A stretch of DNA of 64,000 nucleotides from Limnohabitans sp. (lineage in GTDB: Bacteria; Pseudomonadota; Gammaproteobacteria; Burkholderiales; Burkholderiaceae_C): assembly GCA_018882835.1 (NCBI GenBank), contig VERE01000003.1, positions 55,976-119,975 on the forward strand, in the 5' to 3' direction. The translations under genes were made by a program, and so were the position numbers. The notes below the pieces were generated by a model. It was not told where the DNA came from, did not search any database, and saw nothing but the letters and a program-made list of their open reading frames with translations. Numbering within the stretch: the first letter of the stretch is position 1; each line of letters opens with the position of its first letter. This document shows positions 38,346-47,997 of the stretch, one piece after another.

Positions 38346-39857
38346 ATGGATTTGATTGCTAACCTCTCCACCGGCTTCGGCGTGGCCTTCACGCCGATCA
38401 ACCTGCTGTACGCTTTTGTCGGCTGTATGCTGGGTACCCTGATCGGGGTGTTGCCAGGCATTGGCCCGGTGGCCACCATCGCCATGCTGCTGCCTGCCAC
38501 CTACGCGCTGCCCCCCGTGTCCGCGCTGATCATGTTGGCCGGCATTTATTACGGTGCCCAGTACGGCGGCTCCACAACCGCCATTTTGGTGAACTTGCCA
38601 GGTGAATCGTCCTCGGTGGTCACCACCCTTGACGGCTACCAGATGGCACGCAAAGGTCGTGCAGGTCCTGCGCTGGCGGCGGCCGGTCTGGGCTCGTTCT
38701 TTGCGGGCTCTGTGGGTACTTTGATCCTGGCAGCTTTTGCGCCGCCCTTGACCGAATTGGCCTTCAAATTCGGCCCTGCCGAATATTTCTCCCTGATGAT
38801 TCTGGGTTTGATTGGCGCGGTGGTGCTGGCCTCGGGCTCGCTCATCAAGGCCATCGCCATGATCGTGCTGGGCCTGTTGATGGGCTTGATCGGGACCGAC
38901 GTCAACTCCGGCGTGGCGCGCTTCAGCTTTGACATACCCGAACTGACCGACGGCGTGGGCTTTGTGACCATTGCCATGGGCGTGTTCGGTTACGGCGAGA
39001 TCATCAGCAACCTGTCTCGCCCGGAAAACGAGCGCGAAGTGTTCACGGCCAAAGTGCAAGGCTTGTTCCCCACGGCCGAAGACTTCAAGCGCATGATTCC
39101 TGCGGTGCTGCGTGGCACCACCCTGGGTTCTTTGCTCGGTGTGTTGCCCGGCGGCGGTGCCTTGCTGGCGGCTTTCGCGGCTTACACCATCGAAAAGAAA
39201 ACCAAGCTGCAGCCTGGCGAAGTGCCGTTTGGCCAAGGCAACATCCGTGGCGTGGCAGCTCCTGAGTCTGCCAACAACGCGGGTGCACAAACCTCCTTCA
39301 TCCCCTTGCTGACGCTGGGCATTCCGCCCAACGCCGTGATGGCGCTGATGGTGGGTGCCATGACCATTCACAACATCCAGCCAGGCCCGCAGGTGATGAC
39401 CAGCAACCCCGAGCTGTTCTGGGGCCTGATCGCCTCGATGTGGCTCGGCAACCTGATGCTGGTGATCCTGAACCTGCCCCTGATCGGCATGTGGATCAAG
39501 CTGCTGAGCGTACCCTACCGCTTCCTGTTCCCTGCCATCGTGCTGTTCTGTGCCATTGGCGTGTACTCCACCAACAACAACACCTTCGACATCTGGATGG
39601 TGGCGGGCTTTGGCTTCATCGGCTACCTGTTCCTGAAATTGGGGTGTGAGCCCGCGCCTTTGTTGCTCGGCTTCATCCTGGGCCCGATGATGGAAGAAAA
39701 CCTGCGCCGCGCCTTGCTGCTGTCGCGTGGTGATTGGTCGGTGTTTGTGACCCGTCCCTTGTCTGGTGGCTTGTTGGCGGCAGCATTATTGCTGTTGATC
39801 ATCGTGCTCTTGCCGTCGGTGAAATCCAAACGCGAAGAAGCTTTCGTCGATGATTGA
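38346..39857 (+). CDS. Tripartite tricarboxylate transporter large subunit TctA
   Basis: GCMLGTLIGVLPGIGPVATIAMLLPATYALPPVSALIMLAGIYYGAQYGGSTTAILVNLPGESSSVVTTLDGYQMA. Confidence 0.96.
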   Translation: MDLIANLSTGFGVAFTPINLLYAFVGCMLGTLIGVLPGIGPVATIAMLLPATYALPPVSALIMLAGIYYGAQYGGSTTAILVNLPGESSSVVTTLDGYQMARKGRAGPALAAAGLGSFFAGSVGTLILAAFAPPLTELAFKFGPAEYFSLMILGLIGAVVLASGSLIKAIAMIVLGLLMGLIGTDVNSGVARFSFDIPELTDGVGFVTIAMGVFGYGEIISNLSRPENEREVFTAKVQGLFPTAEDFKRMIPAVLRGTTLGSLLGVLPGGGALLAAFAAYTIEKKTKLQPGEVPFGQGNIRGVAAPESANNAGAQTSFIPLLTLGIPPNAVMALMVGAMTIHNIQPGPQVMTSNPELFWGLIASMWLGNLMLVILNLPLIGMWIKLLSVPYRFLFPAIVLFCAIGVYSTNNNTFDIWMVAGFGFIGYLFLKLGCEPAPLLLGFILGPMMEENLRRALLLSRGDWSVFVTRPLSGGLLAAALLLLIIVLLPSVKSKREEAFVDD

Positions 39858-39882
39858 GGGGCGCTAGAGCGTCGACACGAAC

Positions 39883-39902
39883 ACGGCGCCTGCGGGCGCC
39901 GT
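39883..39902 (+). promoter_or_regulatory. Intercistronic hairpin between tctA and tctC-like genes
   Basis: ACGGCGCC-TGCG-GGCGCCGT perfect 8-bp stem; no T-run follows. Confidence 0.5.
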
Positions 39903-39937
39903 TGTTCATGGTGCCACGGGCGCCGAAGGAGTGACAA

Positions 39938-40909
39938 ATGAACAAAAGAAACATGCTGCGCATGGGCTTGCTAGGGGCCGCGATGGCCATGGGACATGCC
40001 GTTGCGCAAGTGCCTTATCCCACCAAGCCGGTGCGCTTGCTGGTGCCGTTTCCTGCGGGCGGTGCCACGGATATTTTTGCGCGCGCCTTGTCGCAAAAGT
40101 TGCCCGACAAGCTGGGCGCCCAAGTGGTGGTCGAGAACCGGCCGGGTGCGGGCGGTTCCTTGGGCTCGGACCTGGCAGCCAAGTCCCCCGCCGATGGCTA
40201 TACCTTGCTGTTGGCCACCACCAGCACGCACACCATTGGCCCGGCCTTCAATGCCCGTTTGCCCTACGACGCGGTGCGCGACTTCACGCCCATCGTGCAT
40301 GTGGGCAATGCACCCAGCATCATGCTGGTGCCCAACAACTCGCCTGCCAAAACCGTGCAAGAGTGGATTGCCTACGCGCGCGCCAACCCCGGCCGCCTGA
40401 ACTACGCTTCCAGCGGCAACGGCACCATCGTGCAATTGACCGCTGAGTTGTTCAAAGCCCAGGCTGGCTTGTTCGTGGTGCACATTCCCTACAAGGGCAC
40501 GGCCTTGTCCATTCCGGACCTGGTCAGCGGCAAGCTCGATGTGCTCTTTGACTCCCTGCCAAGTGGCATCCCCCATGTGCGCGATGGGCGCTTGCGGGCA
40601 CTGGGCGTGACCACCGCCAATCGCACCCCACTGGCCCCCGACTTGCCGGCCATCGCCGAGGTGTTGCCGGGCTATGAGTCGAACACCTGGTTTGGCTTGT
40701 ATGGGCCGCGTGGCTTGCCCGCTGACATCGTGGCCAAAGTGAATGCGGCGGTCAATCAGACTTTGACCGATCCCGAGGTCAAGGACAAGCTGTTCCGCCT
40801 GGGCATCGAGCCTGTGGGCGGGACCCCTGCGGCTTTCTCGGCCATGCTGGCGAACGAGTCTGTCAAGTGGCGGCAAATCATCGTCGAGCGGAAAATCACC
40901 GCTGACTAA
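39938..40909 (+). CDS. Bug/TctC-family periplasmic substrate-binding protein
   Basis: YPTKPVRLLVPFPAGGATDIFARALSQKL; VVVENRPGAGGSLGSDLAAKSPADGYTLL. Confidence 0.93.
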   Translation: MNKRNMLRMGLLGAAMAMGHAVAQVPYPTKPVRLLVPFPAGGATDIFARALSQKLPDKLGAQVVVENRPGAGGSLGSDLAAKSPADGYTLLLATTSTHTIGPAFNARLPYDAVRDFTPIVHVGNAPSIMLVPNNSPAKTVQEWIAYARANPGRLNYASSGNGTIVQLTAELFKAQAGLFVVHIPYKGTALSIPDLVSGKLDVLFDSLPSGIPHVRDGRLRALGVTTANRTPLAPDLPAIAEVLPGYESNTWFGLYGPRGLPADIVAKVNAAVNQTLTDPEVKDKLFRLGIEPVGGTPAAFSAMLANESVKWRQIIVERKITAD

Positions 40910-40993
40910 TTGAGCCTTTGATCAATTGACTGAATGATGGGGATATCGCCCGCCTGTCAGCCCTGAGGGGCGCTTCCTGACAAAATCATTCTT

Positions 40994-42616
40994 ATGAACT
41001 TCGATTACCAAAACCCCTACACATCGACCCGCTTGCCGGTGTTTGCCCGCAATGTGGTGTCTACTTCTCACCCTCTGGCTGCGCAAGCCGGTTTGCGCAT
41101 GCTGTGGCAAGGCGGCAATGCGGTCGATGCCGCCATTGCGGCCGCGGCGGCCATCACCATCTGTGAGCCGGTCAGCAACGGTTTGGGATCGGACGCTTTT
41201 TGCATTTTGTGGGACGGCCAGCAACTGCATGGCCTGAATGCCTCTGGCCGCGCGCCGCAAACCTGGACGCCCGAGTACTTCCAGAAAAAATACGGCGGCG
41301 ACGCCAAGTCCCCGCCCAAGCGCGGCTTCGATTCGGTGACCGTGCCCGGTGCGGTGGCCAGTTGGGTGGCGATGAGCCAGCGCTTTGGCAAGCTGCCGTT
41401 TGAAGACCTGATGCAGCCCGCGATTGAAATCGCTGAAAGGGGCTATCTGGTGCCGGTGGTGGTGCAGCAAAAATGGGCCGCTGCCACGCCCGAGCTGAAA
41501 ACCCAGCCCGGTTTTGCCGAGAGTTTTTTGCCCTGGGGACGTGCGCCCAACGTGGGTGAGCTGTTCAAGTTTCCGGGTGCTGCAGCTGGTTTGCGCGCCA
41601 TTGCCAAAACCAAAGGCCAGGCCTTCTATGGCGGTGAAATTGCGCAGGCCATCGAGCGCTTTGCCGCGCAAAACGGCGGCTCCGTCAAGGCCAGCGACTT
41701 TGCCAGCTACCAGCCGGAGTGGGTGACGCCGATCGCCAAGGACTACCGCGGCTACACCTTGCATGAAATTCCGCCCAACGGCCAGGGCATTGCGGCGCTG
41801 ATCGCCCTGGGTATTTTGAGTAATTTCGATGTGGCCAGCTTGCCCGTTGATGGCATCGACTCGCAGCACCTGCAAATCGAGGCCATGAAGCTGGCCTTTG
41901 CCGATGTCTACCGTTTCGTGGCCGAGCCCGCAAGCATGGAAGTCACGACCGAGCAAATGCTGGACCCGGCCTATCTGGCCAGCCGCGCCAAGCTCATCGA
42001 CATGAAACGTGCCCAAGACTTCAAGGCGGGCAACCCTGTCAAGGGCGGCACGATTTACCTCAGCGCCGCCGACGAAAACGGCATGATGGTCAGCTTCATC
42101 CAAAGCAACTACATGGGCTTTGGCTCGGGCGTGGTCGAGCCCACGTTTGGCATCAGCTTGCAAAACCGTGGCCATGCGTTCAGCACGGTCCCGAATGGCT
42201 TGAACCCGGCCAACCTGGTGGCGCCGGGCAAGCGCCCCTTCCACACCATCATTCCGGCCTTTCTCACCCGCGATGGCCAACCGGTGATGAGCTACGGCGT
42301 GATGGGCGCCAACATGCAGCCCCAGGGCCACATGCAAACCCTGGTGCGCATGCTCGACTACGGGCAGAACCCGCAGGCGGCGTGCGACGCACCGCGCTGG
42401 CGTTTCAATTCAGGCGTGGAAATCAACGTCGAGGCCAGCATGCGCGCAGACACCGTGCAGGCGCTCAAAGAGCGCGGTCACACAGTGGATGTGATCAATG
42501 ACAGTTATCAGGACTTCGGTTCGGGGCAATTCATTTGGCGTGCCGGTGACCCCAAAGCCGAAGGCTATGTGATCGCCAGCGACTCCCGCCGCGACGGCCT
42601 CGCCGCCGGCTTCTAA
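40994..42616 (+). CDS. Gamma-glutamyltransferase family protein
   Basis: SHPLAAQAGLRMLWQGGNAVDAAIAAAAAITICEPVSNGLGSDAFCIL; KGGTIYLSAADENGMMVSFIQSNYMGFGSG (candidate nucleophile Thr). Confidence 0.9.
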   Translation: MNFDYQNPYTSTRLPVFARNVVSTSHPLAAQAGLRMLWQGGNAVDAAIAAAAAITICEPVSNGLGSDAFCILWDGQQLHGLNASGRAPQTWTPEYFQKKYGGDAKSPPKRGFDSVTVPGAVASWVAMSQRFGKLPFEDLMQPAIEIAERGYLVPVVVQQKWAAATPELKTQPGFAESFLPWGRAPNVGELFKFPGAAAGLRAIAKTKGQAFYGGEIAQAIERFAAQNGGSVKASDFASYQPEWVTPIAKDYRGYTLHEIPPNGQGIAALIALGILSNFDVASLPVDGIDSQHLQIEAMKLAFADVYRFVAEPASMEVTTEQMLDPAYLASRAKLIDMKRAQDFKAGNPVKGGTIYLSAADENGMMVSFIQSNYMGFGSGVVEPTFGISLQNRGHAFSTVPNGLNPANLVAPGKRPFHTIIPAFLTRDGQPVMSYGVMGANMQPQGHMQTLVRMLDYGQNPQAACDAPRWRFNSGVEINVEASMRADTVQALKERGHTVDVINDSYQDFGSGQFIWRAGDPKAEGYVIASDSRRDGLAAGF

Positions 42617-42659
42617 CCTCCCGTTGAAACCAGATCGCCGTGCCTCGATGCAATGACGG

Positions 42660-44141
42660 TCAGGGGTCGAGGGGATAGATGGGGCGGCGCAGTTTCATGA
42701 ACTGCAGATCGTTGTAGTCCGAGGTGCAAGCCCCCGCACCGGCGCATTCCACCACGGCCGACGCCAGTTTGCCCAGGCCTGCGCGCCAGTGGACGCGGCT
42801 CTTGAGCATCACATAACGTTTTTGCGTGGGGTCAATGCCCAGCGTCAGCAGGGCGTTCACGTCGAACGGCTCCACGTGTTGTGAAATCAGCGCCACTTCC
42901 ACGCGGCCGGTGTCGATCACCACTGAATCTCCCATGGCATAACGCGAGCCCCGGCTCATCGGGCCTTTGGCGCGGTAGTCGCCCTGCGAGATGGTTTTCA
43001 CACGCCCAGTCAGTTGCAAGGGCGGGTGTGGGTGCGGCATCAGCGGCATGGCCAGCTTGCCCCCGACCGACAGCGAGACTGTGGCGCCAATGCCGGCAGC
43101 GATCGCCTCTTGCACCGCTTGCGGATCGCAAATGGCAAAGGCCGCCACATCCTCCAGCTGCTGGCGCAAAATTTCTGCCAGCACACGCGTGGTATCCATG
43201 GTGCCGCCCGATGCAGCGTTGTCGTAGTGGTCCAGCAAGATGATGGGGCCACCCGTCATGCCCTTGGCCCGCGCCACCGATGCTTCCAGGGGCTCGATTT
43301 GGTAGACAAACTGTTCCCGCGCCGCCCAGGCTTGCTGCAACAGCTGATCGCGCAGGCGCTCAGCCGCTGCCATGTCGTTGTCGGTCACCACCACCACGCT
43401 CAGGCCGGCATTTTCGATGTCGGCATGGGGAAAGCCAACAAACAAACTGGCACAGAGTGCCCCTTCTTGTTCCATGGCGCGCGCCGTGGCTTGCAGCGAG
43501 CGGTTGGGTTCGTCTTCGCTGCTTTGGCGCATCACATGCGGAATCATGGGCAAGCGGCCCCAGGCTTGGGTTGGGCGGGCCTGGCCGCGAATCATCCGAA
43601 TCAGCGCGCGACCCGCACGTTGTCCGGTCTCATACATGTCCACATGCGGGTAGGTTTGGTAGCCTGCCACCACCTGCGCCAGTTCCACCATGTCGGCATA
43701 GATGTTGGCATGCATGTCGTAGGCGACGCCAATGGGGGTGCGGGCATCGACGGCGCGAATGCGGCGCAGCAACTCGCCTTCGCCGTCTTCGAAACTGCGT
43801 GTCACCATGGCCCCATGCAGGTCCAGCAAGATGCCGTCAAAGCCACCGGCTTGTACCGCCTGCACGATACAGCGCGTCATGGCTTCAAAAGCGTCGTCCT
43901 CTACCGGCCCGCTGGGCGCGGCGTGGGCGGCGATGGCAATTTCAAAATCGGCGCCAGCTTCCTCCGCCAGGTCGATGAAAGCCCCGGTCGCCGTGCCTGT
44001 GTTGCGAAAGGCGCTCACTGCGTGGTCACCCTGGGGAGGCTGACCCGAGGCGCCATGGCCGCGCGCAAAGCGCGCCAAGTCGGTGACCACCGGCGAGAAT
44101 GTGTTGGTCTCGTGCATCATCATTGCAATCAACAAGCGCAT
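42660..44141 (-). CDS. M81-family metallopeptidase (MlrC-like)
   Basis: MRLLIAMMMHETNTFSPVVTDLARF; DGILLDLHGAMVTRSFEDGEGELLRRIRA; ILLDHYDNAASGGTMDT. Confidence 0.88.
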   Translation of the reverse strand: MRLLIAMMMHETNTFSPVVTDLARFARGHGASGQPPQGDHAVSAFRNTGTATGAFIDLAEEAGADFEIAIAAHAAPSGPVEDDAFEAMTRCIVQAVQAGGFDGILLDLHGAMVTRSFEDGEGELLRRIRAVDARTPIGVAYDMHANIYADMVELAQVVAGYQTYPHVDMYETGQRAGRALIRMIRGQARPTQAWGRLPMIPHVMRQSSEDEPNRSLQATARAMEQEGALCASLFVGFPHADIENAGLSVVVVTDNDMAAAERLRDQLLQQAWAAREQFVYQIEPLEASVARAKGMTGGPIILLDHYDNAASGGTMDTTRVLAEILRQQLEDVAAFAICDPQAVQEAIAAGIGATVSLSVGGKLAMPLMPHPHPPLQLTGRVKTISQGDYRAKGPMSRGSRYAMGDSVVIDTGRVEVALISQHVEPFDVNALLTLGIDPTQKRYVMLKSRVHWRAGLGKLASAVVECAGAGACTSDYNDLQFMKLRRPIYPLDP

Positions 44142-44251
44142 GCGGGCTCCTTGCCAGAAAGTGATGCCGCCATGATCCGCGCCGGGCGTGTCAGCATCAG
44201 TCACCGAGGTGTCAGCCCTGCGACCCCAGGCCGGCCAAAGCCGATGCGACA

Positions 44252-45175
44252 ATGACCCGGCACATGACTGATACGCCACGCTCTTCGCTCACCACCGGCT
44301 TGCTGTTGGCCGTCTTTGGCGCCATCGCATTCAGTGGCAAAGCCATCATCGTCAAGCTGGCCTACCGCCATGGCGTGGACGCCGTGACCCTGATCATGTA
44401 CCGCATGCTGTTTGCCCTGCCCTTGTTTTTGCTCATGGTCTGGTGGGCCGAGCGCCAGCCCAGTGCGCGCGCGCAGCCGCTCACGCGAAGCGACATGCTG
44501 GGCATTGGGGCGCTCGGCTTTACCGGATACTACCTGTCGAGCTACCTGGACTTTGTCGGGCTGCAGTACATCTCCGCCAGCCTGGAGCGGCTGATTCTGT
44601 ACCTCAACCCCACCTTGGTGATGCTGCTCAGCTGGCTCATTTTCAAAAAGCCTTTGCAGCCTTTGCGGGTGGTGGCCATGGCCATCAGCTACAGCGGGGT
44701 GCTGCTGGTCTTTGGGCATGAGGTCAGTTTGTCGGGGGCCGAGGTGGCGCTGGGCGCCTTCTGGGTTTTCCTGAGCGCGCTGACCTATGCGGGCTACCTG
44801 ATTTACAGCGGCCAATTGGTCCAGCGTGTGGGCTCGTTGCGTTTGGTCGGCTGGGCCACCACAGTGGCATGCCTGTGCTGCATCTTGCAATTCTTGTGGG
44901 TGCGGCCGCTGTCGGCGGCCGATGTGCCCACGGCGGTGCTGTGGCTGTCGGCTTTGAATGCGGTGGCCTGCACGGTGGCGCCCGTCCTCATGGTCATGAT
45001 GGCCATTGAGCGCATTGGGCCGGCCCTGACCTCGCAAACTGGCATGATTGGCCCCATGTCCACCATCACACTCGGCGTGCTGGTGCTGGACGAGCCGCTC
45101 AATGCCTGGATTGGCATGGGCACCCTGCTGGTGCTGGGTGGTGTTTTTATGGTCTCAAAATACGGAGCAAAGTGA
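44252..45175 (+). CDS. EamA/DMT-family transporter
   Basis: Ten-TM DMT topology; LDFVGLQYISASLERLILYLNPTLVMLLSWL. Start may be ATG 44264. Confidence 0.85.
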   Translation: MTRHMTDTPRSSLTTGLLLAVFGAIAFSGKAIIVKLAYRHGVDAVTLIMYRMLFALPLFLLMVWWAERQPSARAQPLTRSDMLGIGALGFTGYYLSSYLDFVGLQYISASLERLILYLNPTLVMLLSWLIFKKPLQPLRVVAMAISYSGVLLVFGHEVSLSGAEVALGAFWVFLSALTYAGYLIYSGQLVQRVGSLRLVGWATTVACLCCILQFLWVRPLSAADVPTAVLWLSALNAVACTVAPVLMVMMAIERIGPALTSQTGMIGPMSTITLGVLVLDEPLNAWIGMGTLLVLGGVFMVSKYGAK

Positions 45176-45969
45176 TGGATCTTGGAATCAAGGGCAAATG
45201 GGCGCTGGTCTGTGGCGCGAGCAAAGGTCTGGGTTTGGGTTGTGCGCGTTCGCTCGCCCGTGAAGGCGTCAACGTGGTCATCGTGGCACGCGGTGCCGAA
45301 GTGTTGCAAGCGGCGGCAGAGTCCTTGCGTGCGTCAGGCGTCCAAGTGATTGCCGTGGCCGCCGACATCACCACCGTGGCCGGCCGTGAGGCGGTCTGGT
45401 CTGTGGCTGGTGGCCCTGGCAAAAACTACGACATCGTGGTGACCAATGCCGGCGGCCCGCCCCCTGGTGATTTCCGTGACTGGGACCGCGAGGCCTGGAT
45501 CAAGGCGGTGGATGGCAACATGCTGACCCCGATCGAGCTTATCAAGGCCACGGTCGATGGCATGGCCGAGCGTGGCTTTGGCCGCATCGTCAACATCACC
45601 TCCAGCGCTGTCAAAGCCCCCATCGATATTCTGGGGCTGTCCAATGGCGCACGCAGTGGCCTCACAGGCTTTGTGGCTGGCGCCGCACGCACCACCAAGC
45701 TGGCCTCGCGCAATGTCACCATCAACAATTTGTTGCCTGGTGCCTACGACACCGATCGCCTGAAAACCACCATGAAAGGCGCGGCGGAAAAATCGGGCCA
45801 ATCGATCGACGCGGTTCTGGAAAGTCGCAAGAAAACCATTCCGGCCATGCGTTTCGGCCAGCCCGATGAGTTTGGTGACACCTGCGCCTTTTTGTGCAGT
45901 CAGCAAGCCGGCTACATCACTGGCCAGAACGTGCTGACCGATGGCGGCGCCTACCCCGGCACGTATTGA
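45172..45969 (+). CDS. SDR-family oxidoreductase
   Basis: MDLGIKGKWALVCGASKGLGLGCARSLAREGVNVVIVAR; C-terminal GYITGQNVLTDGGAYPGTY. Confidence 0.9.
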   Translation: MMDLGIKGKWALVCGASKGLGLGCARSLAREGVNVVIVARGAEVLQAAAESLRASGVQVIAVAADITTVAGREAVWSVAGGPGKNYDIVVTNAGGPPPGDFRDWDREAWIKAVDGNMLTPIELIKATVDGMAERGFGRIVNITSSAVKAPIDILGLSNGARSGLTGFVAGAARTTKLASRNVTINNLLPGAYDTDRLKTTMKGAAEKSGQSIDAVLESRKKTIPAMRFGQPDEFGDTCAFLCSQQAGYITGQNVLTDGGAYPGTY

Positions 45970-45979
45970 GGACAGAGTT

Positions 45980-46897
45980 TCAGCGGGTGGGCTGGCGTGA
46001 TGACACCACGATCCCGCTGACGATCAACACAAAGGCCGCGGCGTGGAACAGCCGTGGCGTGTCGCCCAGCGCCAGCGTGGAAAACAGCGCGGCAAACAAG
46101 GGCGTGAGGTTGGCGAAAAAGCCCGCGATGTTGGGTCCCACGCGCTGCACACCCAGGCCCCAGCACCGGTAGGCCAAAATCGCCGGTCCCACTGCCACAT
46201 ACACCAGTGCCAAGGCCAAGGGCCAGCCCCAGTGCAACTGGGCTTCTGTGGTTTGCCATTCGCCCAGGGTGAACAAACCCGACCAGCCCAAGCCAAACAC
46301 CACCTGCGCCATCAGAAAGCCGGCCCAATCGCTGCGCAAACTCGGCGGGTCTTCGGGCTGGCTCAGCAGCCAGCTGTACCAGGACCAGGCGGCAGTGGCG
46401 ATCAGCACATAGATGTCGCCAATCACCCACTGCACTTGCCACAAAGCGTGCAAGTCACCGCGGCACAGCACCAGCAAAACGCCCGCGATGGACAAGGCAG
46501 CCCCCACAATTTGGCGGCCACGGATGCGCTGCCCGAAGAAAAGGGCGCCCAGGCCGAGCATGAAGATGGGGGTGCTCGAGGCCACCAGCGTGACATTGAT
46601 GGGGCTGGACGTGCGCAGCGCAAGGTATTGAAAACTGTTGTAACAGCCCACGCCCAACAAACCCAGCAAGCTGTACCGTCGCCAATGGCGCCACACCGGG
46701 CTGTCGCGGCGCAGCACCGAATGCGCCAAGGGCAGCAGCAGCACAAAGGCGCCGACCCAGCGCAAAAAATTCAAGGTGATGGGGGGTGCCAGGTCGTTGA
46801 CCATGCGGCCGACCACCGCATTGCCCGCCCACAACAAAGGAGGCACCAGCAGCAAGAGGGCGGTGCTGAGAGTCAAAGGGGAAGAGGCTTGGCGCAT
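45980..46897 (-). CDS. EamA/DMT-family transporter
   Basis: Ten-TM DMT pattern; WAGNAVVGRMVNDLAPPITLNFLRW. Confidence 0.86.
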   Translation of the reverse strand: MRQASSPLTLSTALLLLVPPLLWAGNAVVGRMVNDLAPPITLNFLRWVGAFVLLLPLAHSVLRRDSPVWRHWRRYSLLGLLGVGCYNSFQYLALRTSSPINVTLVASSTPIFMLGLGALFFGQRIRGRQIVGAALSIAGVLLVLCRGDLHALWQVQWVIGDIYVLIATAAWSWYSWLLSQPEDPPSLRSDWAGFLMAQVVFGLGWSGLFTLGEWQTTEAQLHWGWPLALALVYVAVGPAILAYRCWGLGVQRVGPNIAGFFANLTPLFAALFSTLALGDTPRLFHAAAFVLIVSGIVVSSRQPTR

Positions 46898-47007
46898 GTC
46901 CGAACTCTAATGCAGGTTGGCGAAACCGAAGTGACATGCACGGACTTCGGTTGTATGGCAGGATGCCCCACCTGACATTGAACCCATTCCCCTGAGGAGT
47001 TAGACAC

Positions 47008-47991
47008 ATGAGCCGAGCTGTATGCATTGATCGCAATGGCGGTCCCGAAGAACTGAAAATTGTCGATGTGACCGTGGGCCAGCCCGGGCCCGGTGAAATT
47101 CGCATTCGCCACAAGGCCGTCGGCTTGAACTACATCGATGTGTACCAGCGCACCGGCCTGTACCCCTTCCCCATGCCCCTGATGCTGGGCATGGAAGGCG
47201 CGGGTGTGGTCGAGGCTGTAGGCGAAGGCGTTACCCACCTCAAGGCGGGTGACCGCGCAGCTTACGCCAGCGCCCCCCCGGGAAGCTACTGTGACGAGCG
47301 CGTCATGCCCGCCAAGCAAGTCTGCCGCCTGCCGGACGACATCAGCTTTGACACCGGTGCGGCCATGATGCTCAAGGGCTTGACCGCGCAGTACTTGCTC
47401 AAGCGCACCTTGCCCCAAGGCGGTTTGAAGGCCGGCGACTTCATTCTGTTTCACGCTGCCGCTGGCGGCGTGGGCTTGATTGCTTGCCAGTGGGCCAAGG
47501 CCCTGGGCTACCAGCTGATTGGCACGGCCGGCAGCGATGAAAAATGCGCCTTGGCCAAAGCCAACGGCGCTGCCCATGTCATCAACTACAGCCGCGAAGA
47601 TTTCGCCGCGCGCGTGAAAGAAATCACCGGCGGCAAAGGCGTGAAAGTGGTGTACGACTCGGTGGGCAAGGACACCTGGGAAAAATCCCTGGACTGCCTG
47701 TCGCCGTTTGGTCTGATGGCCTCCTTCGGCAATGCGTCCGGCCCGGCGCCATCTTTTGCCCCTGGCATTTTGGCCGCCAAGGGCTCGATCTATGTGACCC
47801 GCCAAACCCTGTTCACCCACATCAGCACGCGCGAAACTTGCCAGGAAATGGCCGACGACTTGTTTGCCGTGGTGAGCAGCGGCCAGGTGAAGATTCCCAT
47901 CGATCAGCGCTACCCGCTGGAGCAGGTGGCCCAGGCCCACATTGACTTGGAAGCCCGCAAAACAACGGGCTGCACCATCCTTACGCTGTAA
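47008..47991 (+). CDS. Quinone oxidoreductase (zeta-crystallin type, NADPH:quinone reductase)
   Basis: GLNYIDVYQRTGLYPFPMPLMLGMEGAGVVEAVGEGV; HAAAGGVGLIACQWAKALG. Confidence 0.92.
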   Translation: MSRAVCIDRNGGPEELKIVDVTVGQPGPGEIRIRHKAVGLNYIDVYQRTGLYPFPMPLMLGMEGAGVVEAVGEGVTHLKAGDRAAYASAPPGSYCDERVMPAKQVCRLPDDISFDTGAAMMLKGLTAQYLLKRTLPQGGLKAGDFILFHAAAGGVGLIACQWAKALGYQLIGTAGSDEKCALAKANGAAHVINYSREDFAARVKEITGGKGVKVVYDSVGKDTWEKSLDCLSPFGLMASFGNASGPAPSFAPGILAAKGSIYVTRQTLFTHISTRETCQEMADDLFAVVSSGQVKIPIDQRYPLEQVAQAHIDLEARKTTGCTILTL

Positions 47992-47997
47992 CGCGTT

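Noticed and set aside
37875-39371. 498-aa minus-strand ORF antisense to tctBA
   Set aside because: Composition (His/Gln/Arg/Gly) typical of reverse-strand GC-rich coding DNA; tctA/tctB are clear.
40955-40982. TGTCAG...CTGACA short inverted repeat upstream of the GGT gene
   Set aside because: 6-bp arms are too short to separate from chance without comparative data.
40922-42337. 471-aa minus-strand ORF antisense to the GGT gene
   Set aside because: Shadow ORF with no motif; GGT reading frame is well supported.
42660-44141. Calling this a microcystin-degradation (mlr) cluster
   Set aside because: M81/MlrC-like proteins are widespread and no MlrA/MlrB/MlrD-type genes are seen; kept only as a substrate hypothesis.
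43014-44255. 413-aa plus-strand ORF opposite the M81 gene
   Set aside because: Shadow ORF, no motif, conflicts with a clear minus-strand peptidase gene.
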